A stretch of 64,000 bases of DNA from Halopseudomonas formosensis (GCF_900115905.1 NZ_FOYD01000003.1:1-64000), one strand, 5' to 3'. Positions 16,374-25,958 are shown, counted from the stretch's first letter. Translations and numbers: made by a program. The notes: generated by a model from the letters alone, not told the origin.

Positions 16374-16404
16374 GAAAAGCATAACAAGCAATCAGGAGAT
16401 TTTC

Positions 16405-17580
16405 ATGCAGGAACCTCGCAGCACACTCCCCGCCCTGTTCGCCCTGGGCTTTCGTCCGCTATTTCTGGCCGGGGCGCTGTTTGCGGTGCTGGCCGTGCCA
16501 CTGTGGATTGCCGCCTTTCTCGGCCATATCGAGTTCACACCCGCCGGTGGCAGCCTCGGCTGGCACCGGCATGAGATGGTGTTCGGCTTCGGCATGGCGA
16601 TTGTTGCCGGCTTTCTGCTGACCGCCATCCAGGCCTGGACCGGGGTGCCGACCATCAGCGGCCTGCCGGTACTGCTGCTGACCGCGCTGTGGCTGGCGGG
16701 CCGGCTGGTCTGGCTGCTGAATGCTCCGCTGTGGTTGCTGGTGCCGGTGGACCTGCTGTTTCTGCCACTGGTGGCGCTGGTCATCGGCCGGCTGCTGTTC
16801 AAGGTCCGGCAGACTCGCAACTACCCGGTGCTGGTGATGCTGGTGCTGCTGACCCTGTGCAACCTGCTGGCATTGCTGGGTCTGGCGCAGGATGACTTCG
16901 CCCTGCAGCGGCATGGCAGCGTCGCCGCGCTCTGGCTGATCGCCGGATTGATGGGCCTGATCGGTGGTCGGGTGATCCCCTTCTTCACCCAGCGCGGGCT
17001 GGATCTGCGCGAGCAGACCGCCGCCCTGCCCCGCCTGGACAACCTGCTGATGGCCGGCAGCGTGTTTGTCGCGCTGTTGATGCTGACCGGCGTGGGCCTG
17101 CGGCCCTCACCCTGGCAGGCGCCGATCTACCTGCTGCTGGGTCTGGGGCACCTGCTGCGGCTGCTGCGCTGGCACCACCCGCGCATCTGGACAGTGCCAC
17201 TGCTGTGGTCACTGCACCTGTCCTATGCCTGGCTGGCGCTGGCACTGATTGCCATGGCCCTGTGGCACGGAGGCTGGCTGCTGGGCTTCAGTCAGGCCAC
17301 CCACCTGCTGGCCATCGGCGGCATGGGCGGCATGATCCTGACGATGATCTCACGGGTCAGCCTCGGCCACACCGGCCGCCCCCTGCAACCGGCGGCGGCA
17401 ATGAGCCTGGCCTTCATCCTGATCAACCTGGCGGTGCCGCTGCGGGTCTGGCTGACAATCCCCATGCCGCTGACCGGCTACTGGCTGGCAGCGCTGTGCT
17501 GGGCAAGCGCCTTCGCCCTGTTTGTCTGGCACTACACACCGATCCTGCTGGCGCCGCGGCCGGATGGCCGGCCCGGTTGA
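16405..17580 (+). CDS. nnrS: NnrS family haem/copper membrane protein
   Basis: A 391-aa polytopic membrane protein with about twelve helices. The conserved opening ALFALGFRPLFLAGALFA and LGWHRHEMVFGFGMAIVAGFLLTAIQAWTG are diagnostic of NnrS; the histidines there and in TQRGLDL/RWHHPRIW are the likely haem/metal ligands. NnrS relieves nitrosative stress by limiting iron-nitrosyl formation in the cell. AGGAG precedes the ATG. Its place next to norR, the hemerythrin gene and dnr fits denitrification-linked nitric oxide defence. No FNR/DNR box is visible in its immediate upstream region, only a 13-base palindrome. Confidence 0.92.
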   Translation: MQEPRSTLPALFALGFRPLFLAGALFAVLAVPLWIAAFLGHIEFTPAGGSLGWHRHEMVFGFGMAIVAGFLLTAIQAWTGVPTISGLPVLLLTALWLAGRLVWLLNAPLWLLVPVDLLFLPLVALVIGRLLFKVRQTRNYPVLVMLVLLTLCNLLALLGLAQDDFALQRHGSVAALWLIAGLMGLIGGRVIPFFTQRGLDLREQTAALPRLDNLLMAGSVFVALLMLTGVGLRPSPWQAPIYLLLGLGHLLRLLRWHHPRIWTVPLLWSLHLSYAWLALALIAMALWHGGWLLGFSQATHLLAIGGMGGMILTMISRVSLGHTGRPLQPAAAMSLAFILINLAVPLRVWLTIPMPLTGYWLAALCWASAFALFVWHYTPILLAPRPDGRPG

Positions 17581-17679
17581 GTCAGCTGTAGAAGCGACTG
17601 AAGACCTCCACCGGTTCCCGGGGCATGCACAGGGCACTCCCGGGCCGGTCAATCGAGACGAGTCAGAGGCTGATGCGGA

Positions 17680-18666
17680 TCAGAGCAGCTCCTTGCGCAA
17701 CTGCTCGGGCGACTTTGGCGACAACAATGCCGGCGCTACATCCAGCACCGTCTGCGCCCCCACCACACCCTGCTGATTCAGGCGCCAGGTGGCGCGGGCG
17801 TAGGCCACCAGCACCGCAGCAGTGAATTCCGGGTTGCTGCCCAGCTTCAGGGTATATTCCATCACCTGGGTGGTCCCGGCAGCGGAAGTGCCGCTGCGGA
17901 TCACCACGCCACCATGGGGCATGGCGGCATGATCACGGCGCAGCTCTTCTTCCGTGATGAAGGTGACTGTGGTGTCGTAGTCGGCAAAGTAGTGCGGCAT
18001 GCTGACGATCGCCTGCTCCACCTCGGCGGCATCCGCTCCGTCAGCCAGCACCACGTAGCATTCACGCTTGTGCTTTTCCCGTGTACTGAGCTCGGGCAGC
18101 TCGCCGTTGCGCACCCGTTCGATCGCCTCTTCGGCGGGAATGGTGTATTGCACCCCGGCCTTGACCCCGGGCACTCGGCGCACCGCATCGGAGTGGCCCT
18201 GACTCAGCCCCTTGCCCCAGAAGGTGTAGGTTGCCCCGACCGGGAGGATGGCTTCGCCGTACAGGCGATTGAGGGAGAACAGGCCCGGATCCCAGCCGAC
18301 CGACAGCATCGCGGTCTTGCCTGCCGGGCGGGCGGCCTGATCCAGCGCCGCATGGTATTCGGGGATGGTGGCATGGGTATCGAAGCTGTCGACGGTGTTG
18401 AACAGCGCCGCCAGCGCCGGGCCCTGCTCGGGCAGGTCGTTCTTCGAGCCACCGCAGAGGATCAGCACATCGATCTGCTGCTGGAACCGCTCGATATCGT
18501 CCAGGGGATGAACCGGTACGCTCGCATCCAGCAACTGGATGCTGGCCGGATCACGCCGGGTGAAGACGCCGACCAGTTGCATATCAGGACTCTGGGCAAT
18601 GGCCATCTCCACGCCACGTCCAAGATTGCCGTAGCCGGCGATACCAATTCTGATTTTCGATTGCAT
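17680..18666 (-). CDS. ddh: meso-Diaminopimelate D-dehydrogenase
   Basis: A 328-aa NADPH-dependent enzyme converting tetrahydrodipicolinate, ammonia and NADPH to meso-diaminopimelate in one step for lysine and cell-wall synthesis. Hallmarks are the GYGNLGRGVE dinucleotide loop (11-20), STGWDPG-like SVGWDPGLFSLNRLY, TFWGKGLSQGHSDAVRRVPGVK, HKRECYVV and MPHGGVV, closely following the Corynebacterium enzyme. Pseudomonads normally use the succinylase route (DapD/DapC/DapE), so this gene is redundant or acquired. It sits, on the minus strand, between nnrS and hemN inside a nitric oxide block with no functional link. A TATAAT element (18709-18704) lies 38 bases upstream, so it likely has its own promoter. 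Confidence 0.93.
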   Translation of the reverse strand: MQSKIRIGIAGYGNLGRGVEMAIAQSPDMQLVGVFTRRDPASIQLLDASVPVHPLDDIERFQQQIDVLILCGGSKNDLPEQGPALAALFNTVDSFDTHATIPEYHAALDQAARPAGKTAMLSVGWDPGLFSLNRLYGEAILPVGATYTFWGKGLSQGHSDAVRRVPGVKAGVQYTIPAEEAIERVRNGELPELSTREKHKRECYVVLADGADAAEVEQAIVSMPHYFADYDTTVTFITEEELRRDHAAMPHGGVVIRSGTSAAGTTQVMEYTLKLGSNPEFTAAVLVAYARATWRLNQQGVVGAQTVLDVAPALLSPKSPEQLRKELL

Positions 18667-18703
18667 GGGAAGCCTGTCGTGTCAGTGAGCCATAAAGCCG
18701 GGC

Positions 18704-18709
18704 ATTATA
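18704..18709 (-). promoter_or_regulatory. -10 element upstream of ddh
   Basis: A perfect TATAAT on the minus strand lies 38 bases before the ddh start codon. No convincing -35 box is seen at 17 bases spacing, so the promoter may be weak or activator-dependent. Confidence 0.4.
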
Positions 18710-18738
18710 CAGATTCGCGGCAGCAGGCTCGCGGACAC

Positions 18739-20121
18739 TCAGAGGGTGTGGGCGTAGCGGTTACCATTGCCGACCTGCTGGTAGGCATCGAACACCATGC
18801 AGATTCGTGCGATCAGGGGCTTGCCCGCCGGCAGCACCTGGATACCGCGCTCCCCAAGCTGCAGCAGCCCGTCGTCATGCATCTGCTGCAACTGGGCCCG
18901 GCAATCGGCGAAGTAGGCGAAGAACTCGATATTGAAGCGTTTTTCGATGTCACTGAATCGCAGGGCGAAACGGCACATCAACTGCTGGATGACGGCACTG
19001 CGCAAGCGGTCGTCAGCGGTACAGCGCAGACCCGTGCGCAGCGGCAGCCGGTCCCGTGCCAGACTCTGCTGATACTCCAGCACATCGCCGGTGTTGCGGC
19101 AGCGCAGGTCCCCCACCTGACTGATGGCCGCCATGCCGAACCCCAGCAGATCCGTTTGCTCTCCCGGGACATAGCCCTGTAGCCCCCTGCTCATCAGGCC
19201 GGTTTCCCGGGCCAGACTGAGATCGTCATCCGGCAGAGCGAACTGGCCCATGCCGATATAACGGTAGCCGGCCTGAAGCAGCTGGCACTGACTCCGGGCG
19301 TAGATCGCCAGCCGCTCATCACGACTGGGCAGGCGGCTCTCGTCGATATGACGCTGGGAGGCATGCAGCTGGGGCAGGTGCACATAGTTGTGCAATGTCA
19401 GCCGATCCGGCTTCATCTCCAGCACCCGTTCCAGGGTATGGGCAAAGGAGTCCCGCGTCTGACCGGGCAAGCCGTACATCAGGTCCATGCTGACCGAGCG
19501 GTAGGCCAGCGCGCGCGCCGCATCCATCACCGCTTGGGTCTGTTCCAGGCTCTGCAGGCGGTTCACCGCGCGCTGCACCTCCGGGTCCAGGTCCTGGACA
19601 CCCAGGCTCACCCGGTTGAATCCCAGCTCGCGCAACAGACCCAGCGTCGACCAGTCGGCCTCCCGCGGGTCGACCTCGACGCTGTAGTCGGCGTTATCAT
19701 CCTCGTGCAGATGGAAATGCCCGCGTACCCGAGCCATCAACTCGGTCAGATCGGCATGGCCGAGGAAGGTCGGGGTGCCGCCCCCCAGGTGCAGTCGCTG
19801 CACCGGCTGATCACCTTCCAGATGCCGGGCGACCAGCTCCATCTCGCGGTAAAGCGCAGTCAGATAGGGTTGTGCACGACTGCGGTCCTTGGTGATAACC
19901 CGGGGACACCAGCAGTAATGACAGGCGTTGGCGCAGAACGGGATATGGATGTACAGGGACAATGGTCGATCCAGATGACCGCTTTCCCGCAGCGCGGCGA
20001 ACAGGTCATTTGGGAGGATGCCGTCACTGTATTGGGCAACCGGCGGGTAGGCAGTGTAAAGCGGTCCGGCCTTGTCGTAGCGGCGGATCAGACCCGCGTC
20101 CCAACTGATTGGATCGGACAT
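18739..20121 (-). CDS. hemN: Oxygen-independent coproporphyrinogen III oxidase
   Basis: A 460-aa radical SAM enzyme that decarboxylates coproporphyrinogen III to protoporphyrinogen IX without oxygen. The [4Fe-4S]/SAM cysteines are in PFCANACHYCWC (Cys63, Cys67, Cys70, with Cys72 of the HemN class), followed by HLGGGTPTFL and EVDPREAD; the C-terminal HemN domain is complete. The ATG at 20121 (MSDPISWD) aligns with known HemN starts better than the ATG at 20142. An FNR/DNR box centred 75 bases upstream implies induction at low oxygen or by nitric oxide. It is divergent from dnr. Confidence 0.94.
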   Translation of the reverse strand: MSDPISWDAGLIRRYDKAGPLYTAYPPVAQYSDGILPNDLFAALRESGHLDRPLSLYIHIPFCANACHYCWCPRVITKDRSRAQPYLTALYREMELVARHLEGDQPVQRLHLGGGTPTFLGHADLTELMARVRGHFHLHEDDNADYSVEVDPREADWSTLGLLRELGFNRVSLGVQDLDPEVQRAVNRLQSLEQTQAVMDAARALAYRSVSMDLMYGLPGQTRDSFAHTLERVLEMKPDRLTLHNYVHLPQLHASQRHIDESRLPSRDERLAIYARSQCQLLQAGYRYIGMGQFALPDDDLSLARETGLMSRGLQGYVPGEQTDLLGFGMAAISQVGDLRCRNTGDVLEYQQSLARDRLPLRTGLRCTADDRLRSAVIQQLMCRFALRFSDIEKRFNIEFFAYFADCRAQLQQMHDDGLLQLGERGIQVLPAGKPLIARICMVFDAYQQVGNGNRYAHTL

Positions 20122-20160
20122 GGAAAGCGTGCTCCGGTACATGTCTTGCTGATGGTCCGC

Positions 20161-20166
20161 AGACTA
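20161..20166 (-). promoter_or_regulatory. Candidate hemN -10 element
   Basis: TAGTCT on the minus strand. Taking the start point near 20154 puts the FNR/DNR box centre (20195.5) at about -41.5, the position of class II FNR-type activation. The start point is inferred, not seen. Confidence 0.45.
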
Positions 20167-20188
20167 CGCCCTTCAGCTGTGTGCCACT

Positions 20189-20202
20189 TTGACGCATATC
20201 AA
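20189..20202. promoter_or_regulatory. FNR/ANR/DNR box between hemN and dnr
   Basis: TTGACGCATATCAA matches TTGAT-N4-ATCAA with one change (C for T in the left half). It is 75 bases (centre) from the hemN ATG and about 123 from the dnr ATG, so it most directly serves hemN and may also act on dnr. Confidence 0.85.
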
Positions 20203-20318
20203 GGGATGCCCGGATAGTGCTCCGGTCAGCGCCGAGCGCCGCAGAAGCCTTATAATGTGTTCAGGATGCGGCAGAACACGGGGCGTCCCGCCCCCAACTC
20301 ACCGAAGGAAGAGCAGCC

Positions 20319-21062
20319 ATGGTCTCAACACAGGAACAACGCCAACTGATTCTGAATCATCCGCTGTTTTCCCATTTCGATGAGAAGGCACAGGAGGAAC
20401 TGCTGGCCGATGCCCAGGTACGGGAGTACCCGCCACAGGGCCTGATCCAGCGCCAGGGCGATCCGGCCGAGCGCTTCTATCTGGTGCAAAGTGGCAAGGT
20501 CAAGCTCTACCGCATTTCCGCTGACGGCAAGGAAAAGGTCGTCGAGATCATTACCGCAGGCAACACCTTCGCCGAAGCCATCATGTTCATGCAGCGTTCG
20601 GTGTTTCCGGTATGTGCCGAGGCCCTGGAGCCGGTTCGCCTCATAGGCTTTTCCAACAAGCTGATGCTGCGCCATCTGGAGCAGAACCCCCACACCTGCC
20701 TGCACCTGCTGGGCCACATGAGCGTGCGCCTGCACCAGCGCCTGGACGAGCTGGAGAACCTGACCCTGCAGAATGCCACCCAGCGCCTGGCGCTCTACCT
20801 GGTAGGACAGGTTCGCGATCGCGGGACCGACAGCGCCGAGATCGAACTGTTACTGCCCAAGAGCCTGATTGCCGCGCGCCTGTCGATCAAGCCGGAAACC
20901 TTCTCCCGGGCCATCGCCAATCTGCGTGAGCGGGGGCTGATTGACAGTCGGGCGCGGATCATTCGGATTCCCAGCATCCAACGGCTGCTGGACGAGTTCG
21001 CCGAGGGCCAGACACCTGCCCCGGAACACCGCGCCGGCATCATTGCCAGCGACAACACCTGA
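20319..21062 (+). CDS. dnr: DNR-type Crp/Fnr transcription regulator
   Basis: A 247-aa Crp/Fnr regulator with an N-terminal cyclic-nucleotide-fold sensor (LIQRQGDPAERFYLVQSGKVKLYR), a long dimerisation helix and a C-terminal helix-turn-helix whose recognition helix reads SIKPETFSRAIANLRERG; E-x-x-SR is the FNR-type DNA-reading set. The N-terminal cysteine cluster that binds the iron-sulfur centre in ANR/FNR is absent, so this is the DNR class, a haem-based nitric oxide sensor that switches on denitrification genes. A good GAAGGAAGAG ribosome site precedes the ATG. It should bind the box at 20189. The next gene follows after 10 bases. Confidence 0.88.
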   Translation: MVSTQEQRQLILNHPLFSHFDEKAQEELLADAQVREYPPQGLIQRQGDPAERFYLVQSGKVKLYRISADGKEKVVEIITAGNTFAEAIMFMQRSVFPVCAEALEPVRLIGFSNKLMLRHLEQNPHTCLHLLGHMSVRLHQRLDELENLTLQNATQRLALYLVGQVRDRGTDSAEIELLLPKSLIAARLSIKPETFSRAIANLRERGLIDSRARIIRIPSIQRLLDEFAEGQTPAPEHRAGIIASDNT

Positions 21063-21072
21063 GAGCAACCCG

Positions 21073-21426
21073 ATGAAATGGCACTGGCGCAGCATTGCCT
21101 CCCTTGCCCTGGGGCTGGGCGCCCTTGGCGTGGTGCTGCCCGGTCTGCCCACCACCCCCTTCCTGCTACTGGCGGCCTGGGCGGGCGCGCGGGGCTGGCC
21201 GCAGATGGAGCAACGCCTGCTGCGTCATCCGAAATACGGTCCGGTGATCATCGACTGGCGCGAGCGCCGGGCGGTACCACGCAAAGCAAAATGGATGGCC
21301 AGTGCGCTGATGCTCAGCAGTCTGGTATCGATCTGGCTGCTGCCCGCCCCCATGCTGCTGCGCTGGTTCCTGACGCTGTTTCTGCCCTGCGTGGCGCTAT
21401 GGCTGTGGAGCCGCCCGAACTCCTGA
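21073..21426 (+). CDS. DUF454 (YbaN-like) inner-membrane protein
   Basis: A 117-aa small membrane protein with about three hydrophobic segments. GLGALGVVLPGLPTTPFLLLAAWAGARG in the first half is the family signature of DUF454/YbaN. The ATG at 21073 lies 10 bases after the dnr stop with GAG upstream, so it is probably cotranscribed with dnr. In many pseudomonads a DUF454 gene lies near anaerobic regulators and haem genes, but its biochemical function is unknown. Confidence 0.85.
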   Translation: MKWHWRSIASLALGLGALGVVLPGLPTTPFLLLAAWAGARGWPQMEQRLLRHPKYGPVIIDWRERRAVPRKAKWMASALMLSSLVSIWLLPAPMLLRWFLTLFLPCVALWLWSRPNS

Positions 21427-21507
21427 ATCCGGACAGCACCTGCATGGAAAGCCGCCCGACGCCGGCGAGAGTTCGCGGCGGCGCGTCCAGGGTGACGACC
21501 CTTCGGG

Positions 21508-22203
21508 TCAGAGACTCTGCAGAATGGCGTCCAGCGCCTGGGCCGGATCGGCGGCGGAGGTGATCGGCCGGCCGATCACCAGATAGGTACTGCCGTTCTC
21601 TATGGCCTGCGCCGGGGTGACGATGCGTTTCTGGTCGTCGGCACTGGCATCGGCCGGGCGAATGCCCGGGGTGACCAGTTGCAGGTCGTCGCCCAGGGTA
21701 TTGCGCAGCGCCTTGGCCTCCCGCGCCGAGCAGACCACACCATCCAGACCGCACTCCTGGGTCAGGCGTGCCAGACGCTGAACCTGCACCATGGGCTCGA
21801 TATCGATGCCCACTTCCTGCAGATCCTCCTGCTCGAGACTGGTCAGGACGGTAACGGCCGTCAGCAGGGGCCGCTGGCCGGTGCGCTTGTCCAGCACCTC
21901 CCGACAGGCTTCCATCATGCGCCGGCCGCCACTGGCATGGACGTTGACCATCCACACACCCAGCTCAGCAGCCGAGCGCACCGCCCCGGCCGTGGTGTTG
22001 GGGATATCGTGAAACTTGAGATCCAGAAAGACTTCAAATCCCTTGTTCTGCAGCGCCTCCACTACCTGCGGGCCGGCGGCGGTGAACAGCTCCTTGCCGA
22101 CCTTGACCCGGCAGTGGGTCGGATTCAACCTATCGGCCATGGCCACTGCGGTGGCCGCGTCAGGGAAATCCAGGGCAACAATGATCGGAGTTTGGCAGGG
22201 CAT
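21508..22203 (-). CDS. pyrF: Orotidine 5'-phosphate decarboxylase
   Basis: A 231-aa TIM-barrel enzyme for the last step of UMP synthesis. The catalytic Asp-Lys-Asp set is in [24 protein letters not shown] binds the substrate phosphate side, and VTPGIRP with VIGRPIT closes the phosphate site. The length is standard. It is the last gene of the ihfB-lapA-lapB-pyrF order conserved in Pseudomonas, 14 bases after lapB. Confidence 0.96.
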   Translation of the reverse strand: MPCQTPIIVALDFPDAATAVAMADRLNPTHCRVKVGKELFTAAGPQVVEALQNKGFEVFLDLKFHDIPNTTAGAVRSAAELGVWMVNVHASGGRRMMEACREVLDKRTGQRPLLTAVTVLTSLEQEDLQEVGIDIEPMVQVQRLARLTQECGLDGVVCSAREAKALRNTLGDDLQLVTPGIRPADASADDQKRIVTPAQAIENGSTYLVIGRPITSAADPAQALDAILQSL

Positions 22204-22217
22204 TTCGTATTCCTGTA

Positions 22218-23420
22218 TCAGATAAATCGCTGTGTGCCGGCCTTCGCCAGCTCACGTCCCTTCAGTGGGCGTATGGTTGACCAGCCATGACAGGTCGGAC
22301 ACTGCCAGTGCAGCTGGCGGCCCGAAAAACCGCAGGCCTGGCACTGATACTTGTGCTGATCCACCAGCAGAGCCTCGACGATCCCACGAAGAATCATCAG
22401 ATTGGCATAGCCTCTGGGCTCCACACTGCCCTTGTGCAAATCAATCAGATAGAGCAGTCCGCTCAGGGAGGGCTGTTGTTGCAGATGGGCCAGCACATGA
22501 TTGCTCGCCGCACTGATACCATTTCGCCTGTTCAGCTCGTCCGCCTTGGCCAGTACCGTGGCCATCATCGGCGGCTGGCTATTGTCCAGTACCTGATCAA
22601 GATATGCCAGCACATCGATCGCCCCGCGCTCGGCCAGCCGATGCAGTAGCGGCAGCGCCTCGGGCACGAAATCCGAGTCATGGGTGGCCAACCGCTGGAG
22701 CCATCTGCGCACCTCGGCATCGCGCCCCTGCGCCGCGTCGAGATCGGCCAGCATCAGCATGGCCCGCACACTCTGCCGATGGACCGCCAGAGCATCCAGC
22801 AGTTCGTGCCGTGCCTGTACCACCTCCCCGCGTCGGATGGACTCACGTGCCAGTTCACAGTAGTAGTGTGCCAGCGTGACCGCGAACTCCTCGCGCTCGC
22901 GCAGCAGACGTCGCCCGGTTTCAACGGCCTTCTGCCAGTCCCGCTCCCGCTCGTGGATACGAACCAGATCAGCCAGCGCCTCCGCCCGCAGAGTCGAGCT
23001 GTTTTCCACCAGCTCGTTGAGCAGCCGCTCGGCCCGGTGATGCAGGCCTACTGCCAGATAATCCCTGGCCAGTTCGAACTGCACCCGGTCGGCCTGCAGC
23101 GCGGTCAGATTAGGCCGCGCCAGCAGGTTCTGGTGTACCTTGATCGCACGCTCCACATCACCCCGCTGGCAGAACAGCTTGCCGATGGCAATATGGGTCT
23201 CGACCGTTTCCGGGTTGACCTCAAGTGCCCGGATGAAGGTTTCTATCGCCTCATCCGGCTGCTCGTTGAGCAGGTAGTTGAGACCGATGAAATACTGCTT
23301 GTCGATGGCGCTGCCGTGGGGTGCCAGCATGACGCCGACCCGGATTGCCTCGCGGCGCCCAAGGAACCAGCCGATGGCCAGGGCCACTACAAACAAACCG
23401 AGGAACAGCAGTTCCTGCAT
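22218..23420 (-). CDS. lapB: Lipopolysaccharide assembly protein B
   Basis: A 400-aa protein with a single N-terminal membrane anchor ([20 protein letters not shown]), nine or so tetratricopeptide-like repeats, and a C-terminal rubredoxin-type metal site [21 protein letters not shown]. LapB (YciM) controls lipid A synthesis by steering LpxC to FtsH-mediated degradation. It follows lapA after five bases, so translation is likely coupled. Length and order match the pseudomonad and enterobacterial proteins. Confidence 0.94.
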   Translation of the reverse strand: MQELLFLGLFVVALAIGWFLGRREAIRVGVMLAPHGSAIDKQYFIGLNYLLNEQPDEAIETFIRALEVNPETVETHIAIGKLFCQRGDVERAIKVHQNLLARPNLTALQADRVQFELARDYLAVGLHHRAERLLNELVENSSTLRAEALADLVRIHERERDWQKAVETGRRLLREREEFAVTLAHYYCELARESIRRGEVVQARHELLDALAVHRQSVRAMLMLADLDAAQGRDAEVRRWLQRLATHDSDFVPEALPLLHRLAERGAIDVLAYLDQVLDNSQPPMMATVLAKADELNRRNGISAASNHVLAHLQQQPSLSGLLYLIDLHKGSVEPRGYANLMILRGIVEALLVDQHKYQCQACGFSGRQLHWQCPTCHGWSTIRPLKGRELAKAGTQRFI

Positions 23421-23425
23421 GTCGG

Positions 23426-23725
23426 TCAGCCTTTGACGGCCTGGGTGCGCAGCTTGTCGATTTCCTTGCGGTAGCGGTTCAGCTCATTGCTCTGCACCAT
23501 CAGGCGCAGGCGCAGGCGGGTAGTCATGAGCCAGCCGATGAAGATGCCGAGCAGACTGCCGAGAATGAAGGCAATCACCATGAAGAGGGAAATGGGGAGC
23601 TGGGGAGAGGAGAATTCGAGGAACTGCAACGCAATGCTCTGCTGGTTCTCCAGCATGAAATCAATGGTCGACAGTGCCACCAGTAACAGAACGATGATAA
23701 GCACCGCGCGCTTGAGCCATTGCAT
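23426..23725 (-). CDS. lapA: Lipopolysaccharide assembly protein A
   Basis: A 99-aa inner-membrane protein of the LapA/DUF1049 family: two hydrophobic segments (AVLIIVLLLVALSTIDFML and LFMVIAFILGSLLGIFIG) and a charged C-terminal coiled tail. It partners LapB at the inner membrane. Its gene lies immediately upstream of lapB and 69 bases downstream of ihfB, the standard order. Confidence 0.92.
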   Translation of the reverse strand: MQWLKRAVLIIVLLLVALSTIDFMLENQQSIALQFLEFSSPQLPISLFMVIAFILGSLLGIFIGWLMTTRLRLRLMVQSNELNRYRKEIDKLRTQAVKG

Positions 23726-23794
23726 GCAACACCACCCTCATCCATTAAGCATGCCGGAAAGTATAGCGCAGCACCGTGTTTTATTATACCGGGC

Positions 23795-24091
23795 TCAGGC
23801 TGTTTCCAATGACTCGTTAACCCGATCACGGAGTTCCTTGCCCGGCTTGAAGTGCGGTACATACTTGCCTTCAAGGGCAACCGACTCCCCCGTCTTGGGG
23901 TTACGGCCGACCCGGGGAGCGCGGTAATGAAGTGAGAAACTGCCGAACCCGCGGATTTCTATACGCTCTCCGGCCGCCAGCGTCGCCGACATGTGTTCCA
24001 GCATGGTCTTGATTGCCAGCTCTACATCCTTGGCCGTCAACTGCCCCTGTTGTTGCTCGACTATGCGCTCGATCAACTCAGACTTGGTCAT
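23795..24091 (-). CDS. ihfB: Integration host factor subunit beta
   Basis: A 98-aa DNA-bending protein of the HU/IHF family. [25 protein letters not shown] and [10 protein letters not shown] are the IHF-beta signature; the loop with Pro in RNPKTG intercalates into DNA. Two successive ATGs are present (24094 and 24091); the second has AAGGG about six bases upstream and matches the start of other IhfB proteins. IHF could serve the sigma-54 promoter in this same window. It lies downstream of the rpsA terminator and has its own promoter by inference. Confidence 0.95.
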   Translation of the reverse strand: MTKSELIERIVEQQQGQLTAKDVELAIKTMLEHMSATLAAGERIEIRGFGSFSLHYRAPRVGRNPKTGESVALEGKYVPHFKPGKELRDRVNESLETA

Positions 24092-24225
24092 CATTTTCCC
24101 TTTTTATTCAAGCGAGTAGGATCCACTTCAAAGGTTGTACCACGCTTGTGCTTAAAGGTTCAAGGCTGAAGATCCGAACACCTTCACGAAGTCAAGCCTC
24201 AGGTGCCGTTTTTTTATGCGGGCAC

Positions 24226-24254
24226 AAAAAAGGGCGACCGAAGTCGCCCTTTCT
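24226..24254 (-). terminator. Rho-independent terminator of rpsA
   Basis: AAAGGGCGAC (24229-24238) and its complement (24243-24252) form a 10-bp stem with a CGAA/TTCG tetraloop. On the minus strand the stem is followed by six T residues (TTTTTTG). It lies 22 bases beyond the rpsA stop and closes the gyrA-rpsA region. Confidence 0.92.
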
Positions 24255-24275
24255 TGCATGGAGTCACTCAGGCAA

Positions 24276-25958
24276 TCAGTTGCCCTTGTTTTCCATCTGC
24301 TGCTTGATCAGATCACCAATGGTGGTCGGACCGGCGGCCAGCATTTCCTGCTTGCGCAGATCCTGCATGGCTTCCTTCTCGTCCTCGACGTCCTTGGCCT
24401 TGATCGACAGGCTGATGACGCGGGTCTTGCGGTCAACACCGATGATCTTGGCTTCGACTTCGTCGCCGACGTTCAGCACGTTGCGCGCATCTTCAACGCG
24501 GTCACGGCTGATTTCGGAGGCCTTCAGGGTACCTTCGATGTCGTCACCCAGGGTAACTACCGCACCCTTGGCGTCAACCTCCTTGACGGTACCGGTAACG
24601 ATGCTGCCTTTCTCGTTCAGGGCAACGAAGTTGGAGAACGGATCGTCTTCCAGCTGCTTGATACCCAGGGAGATGCGCTCACGCTCCGGATCAACGGACA
24701 GGATGACGGTTTCCAGCTCGTCGCCCTTCTTGAAGCGGCGTACGGCTTCTTCGCCAGTCTCGTTCCAGGAGATGTCGGACAGGTGAACCAGACCGTCGAT
24801 GCCGCCGTCCAGACCGATGAAGATACCGAAGTCGGTGATGGACTTGATGGAACCGGAGATCTTGTCGCCCTTGTTGAACTTGCTGGAGAACTCTTCCCAG
24901 GGGTTCATCTTGCACTGCTTGATACCCAGGGAGATGCGACGACGGTCTTCGTCGATGTCCAGAACCATGACTTCCACTTCGTCGCCAACCTGAACGACCT
25001 TGGAAGGATGGATGTTCTTGTTGGTCCAGTCCATTTCGGAAACGTGAACCAGGCCTTCGACACCCTCTTCCAGCTCGGCGAAGCAGCCGTAGTCGGTGAG
25101 GTTGGTGACCTTGGCCATGACGCGGGTACCTTCCGGATAACGACCGGTGATGGCGACCCACGGATCTTCGCCCAGCTGCTTCAGACCCAGGGAAACGCGG
25201 TTGCGCTCGCGGTCGAACTTCAGCACCTTGACGTCGATCTCGTCGCCAACGTTGACGATCTCGGACGGATGCTTGATGCGCTTCCAGGCCATGTCGGTGA
25301 TGTGCAGCAGGCCGTCTACGCCGCCCAGGTCAACGAACGCACCGTAGTCGGTGAGGTTCTTGACGATACCCTTGACAACCTGGCCTTCCTGCAGGGTTTC
25401 CAGCAGGGCTTCGCGCTCGGCGCTGTTCTCGGCTTCGAGTACGGCACGGCGGGAAACGACAACGTTGTTGCGCTTCTGGTCCAGCTTGATGACCTTGAAT
25501 TCCAGTTCCTTGCCTTCCAGGTGCGCGGTATCGCGAACCGGACGGACATCGACCAGAGAACCCGGCAGGAACGCACGGATGGTGTTGACGTCGACGGTAA
25601 AGCCACCTTTGACCTTGCCGTTGATGACACCCTTGACGATTTCTTCTGCGGCGAAAGCTGCTTCGAGGACTTTCCAGGATTCGGCGCGCTTGGCCTTCTC
25701 GCGGGACAGTTTGGTCTCACCGAAGCCGTCTTCAACGGCGTCCAGTGCAACGTGTACCTCATCACCCACGCTGATGGTCAGTTCGCCCTGTTCGTTCAGG
25801 AACTGCTCGCGCGGAATGACACCCTCGGATTTCAGGCCGGCGTGAACGGTGACCCAGTCGGAGTCGATGTCCACAACGATACCGGTGATGATGGAGCCCG
25901 GCTCCATATCAAGGGTTTTCAGGCTTTCTTCAAAAAGTTCGGCAAAGCTTTCGCTCAT
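24276..25958 (-). CDS. rpsA: 30S ribosomal protein S1
   Basis: A 560-aa protein with six S1/OB-fold repeats, needed for binding mRNA to the 30S subunit. Repeats show signatures such as [19 protein letters not shown] and [20 protein letters not shown]. The ATG at 25958 ([14 protein letters not shown]) has AGGAAT upstream and matches the known S1 start; the in-frame extension upstream is not conserved. The 155-base leader between cmk and rpsA is a likely site for the autogenous control known for rpsA. cmk lies upstream as in most gammaproteobacteria. Confidence 0.97.
   Translation of the reverse strand: MSESFAELFEESLKTLDMEPGSIITGIVVDIDSDWVTVHAGLKSEGVIPREQFLNEQGELTISVGDEVHVALDAVEDGFGETKLSREKAKRAESWKVLEAAFAAEEIVKGVINGKVKGGFTVDVNTIRAFLPGSLVDVRPVRDTAHLEGKELEFKVIKLDQKRNNVVVSRRAVLEAENSAEREALLETLQEGQVVKGIVKNLTDYGAFVDLGGVDGLLHITDMAWKRIKHPSEIVNVGDEIDVKVLKFDRERNRVSLGLKQLGEDPWVAITGRYPEGTRVMAKVTNLTDYGCFAELEEGVEGLVHVSEMDWTNKNIHPSKVVQVGDEVEVMVLDIDEDRRRISLGIKQCKMNPWEEFSSKFNKGDKISGSIKSITDFGIFIGLDGGIDGLVHLSDISWNETGEEAVRRFKKGDELETVILSVDPERERISLGIKQLEDDPFSNFVALNEKGSIVTGTVKEVDAKGAVVTLGDDIEGTLKASEISRDRVEDARNVLNVGDEVEAKIIGVDRKTRVISLSIKAKDVEDEKEAMQDLRKQEMLAAGPTTIGDLIKQQMENKGN

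Noticed and set aside
16316-16404. FNR/DNR or NorR site in front of nnrS
   Set aside because: No TTGAT-N4-ATCAA or GGT-N7-ACC pattern was found; the nearest has an 8-base spacer. Only an unrelated palindrome is present.
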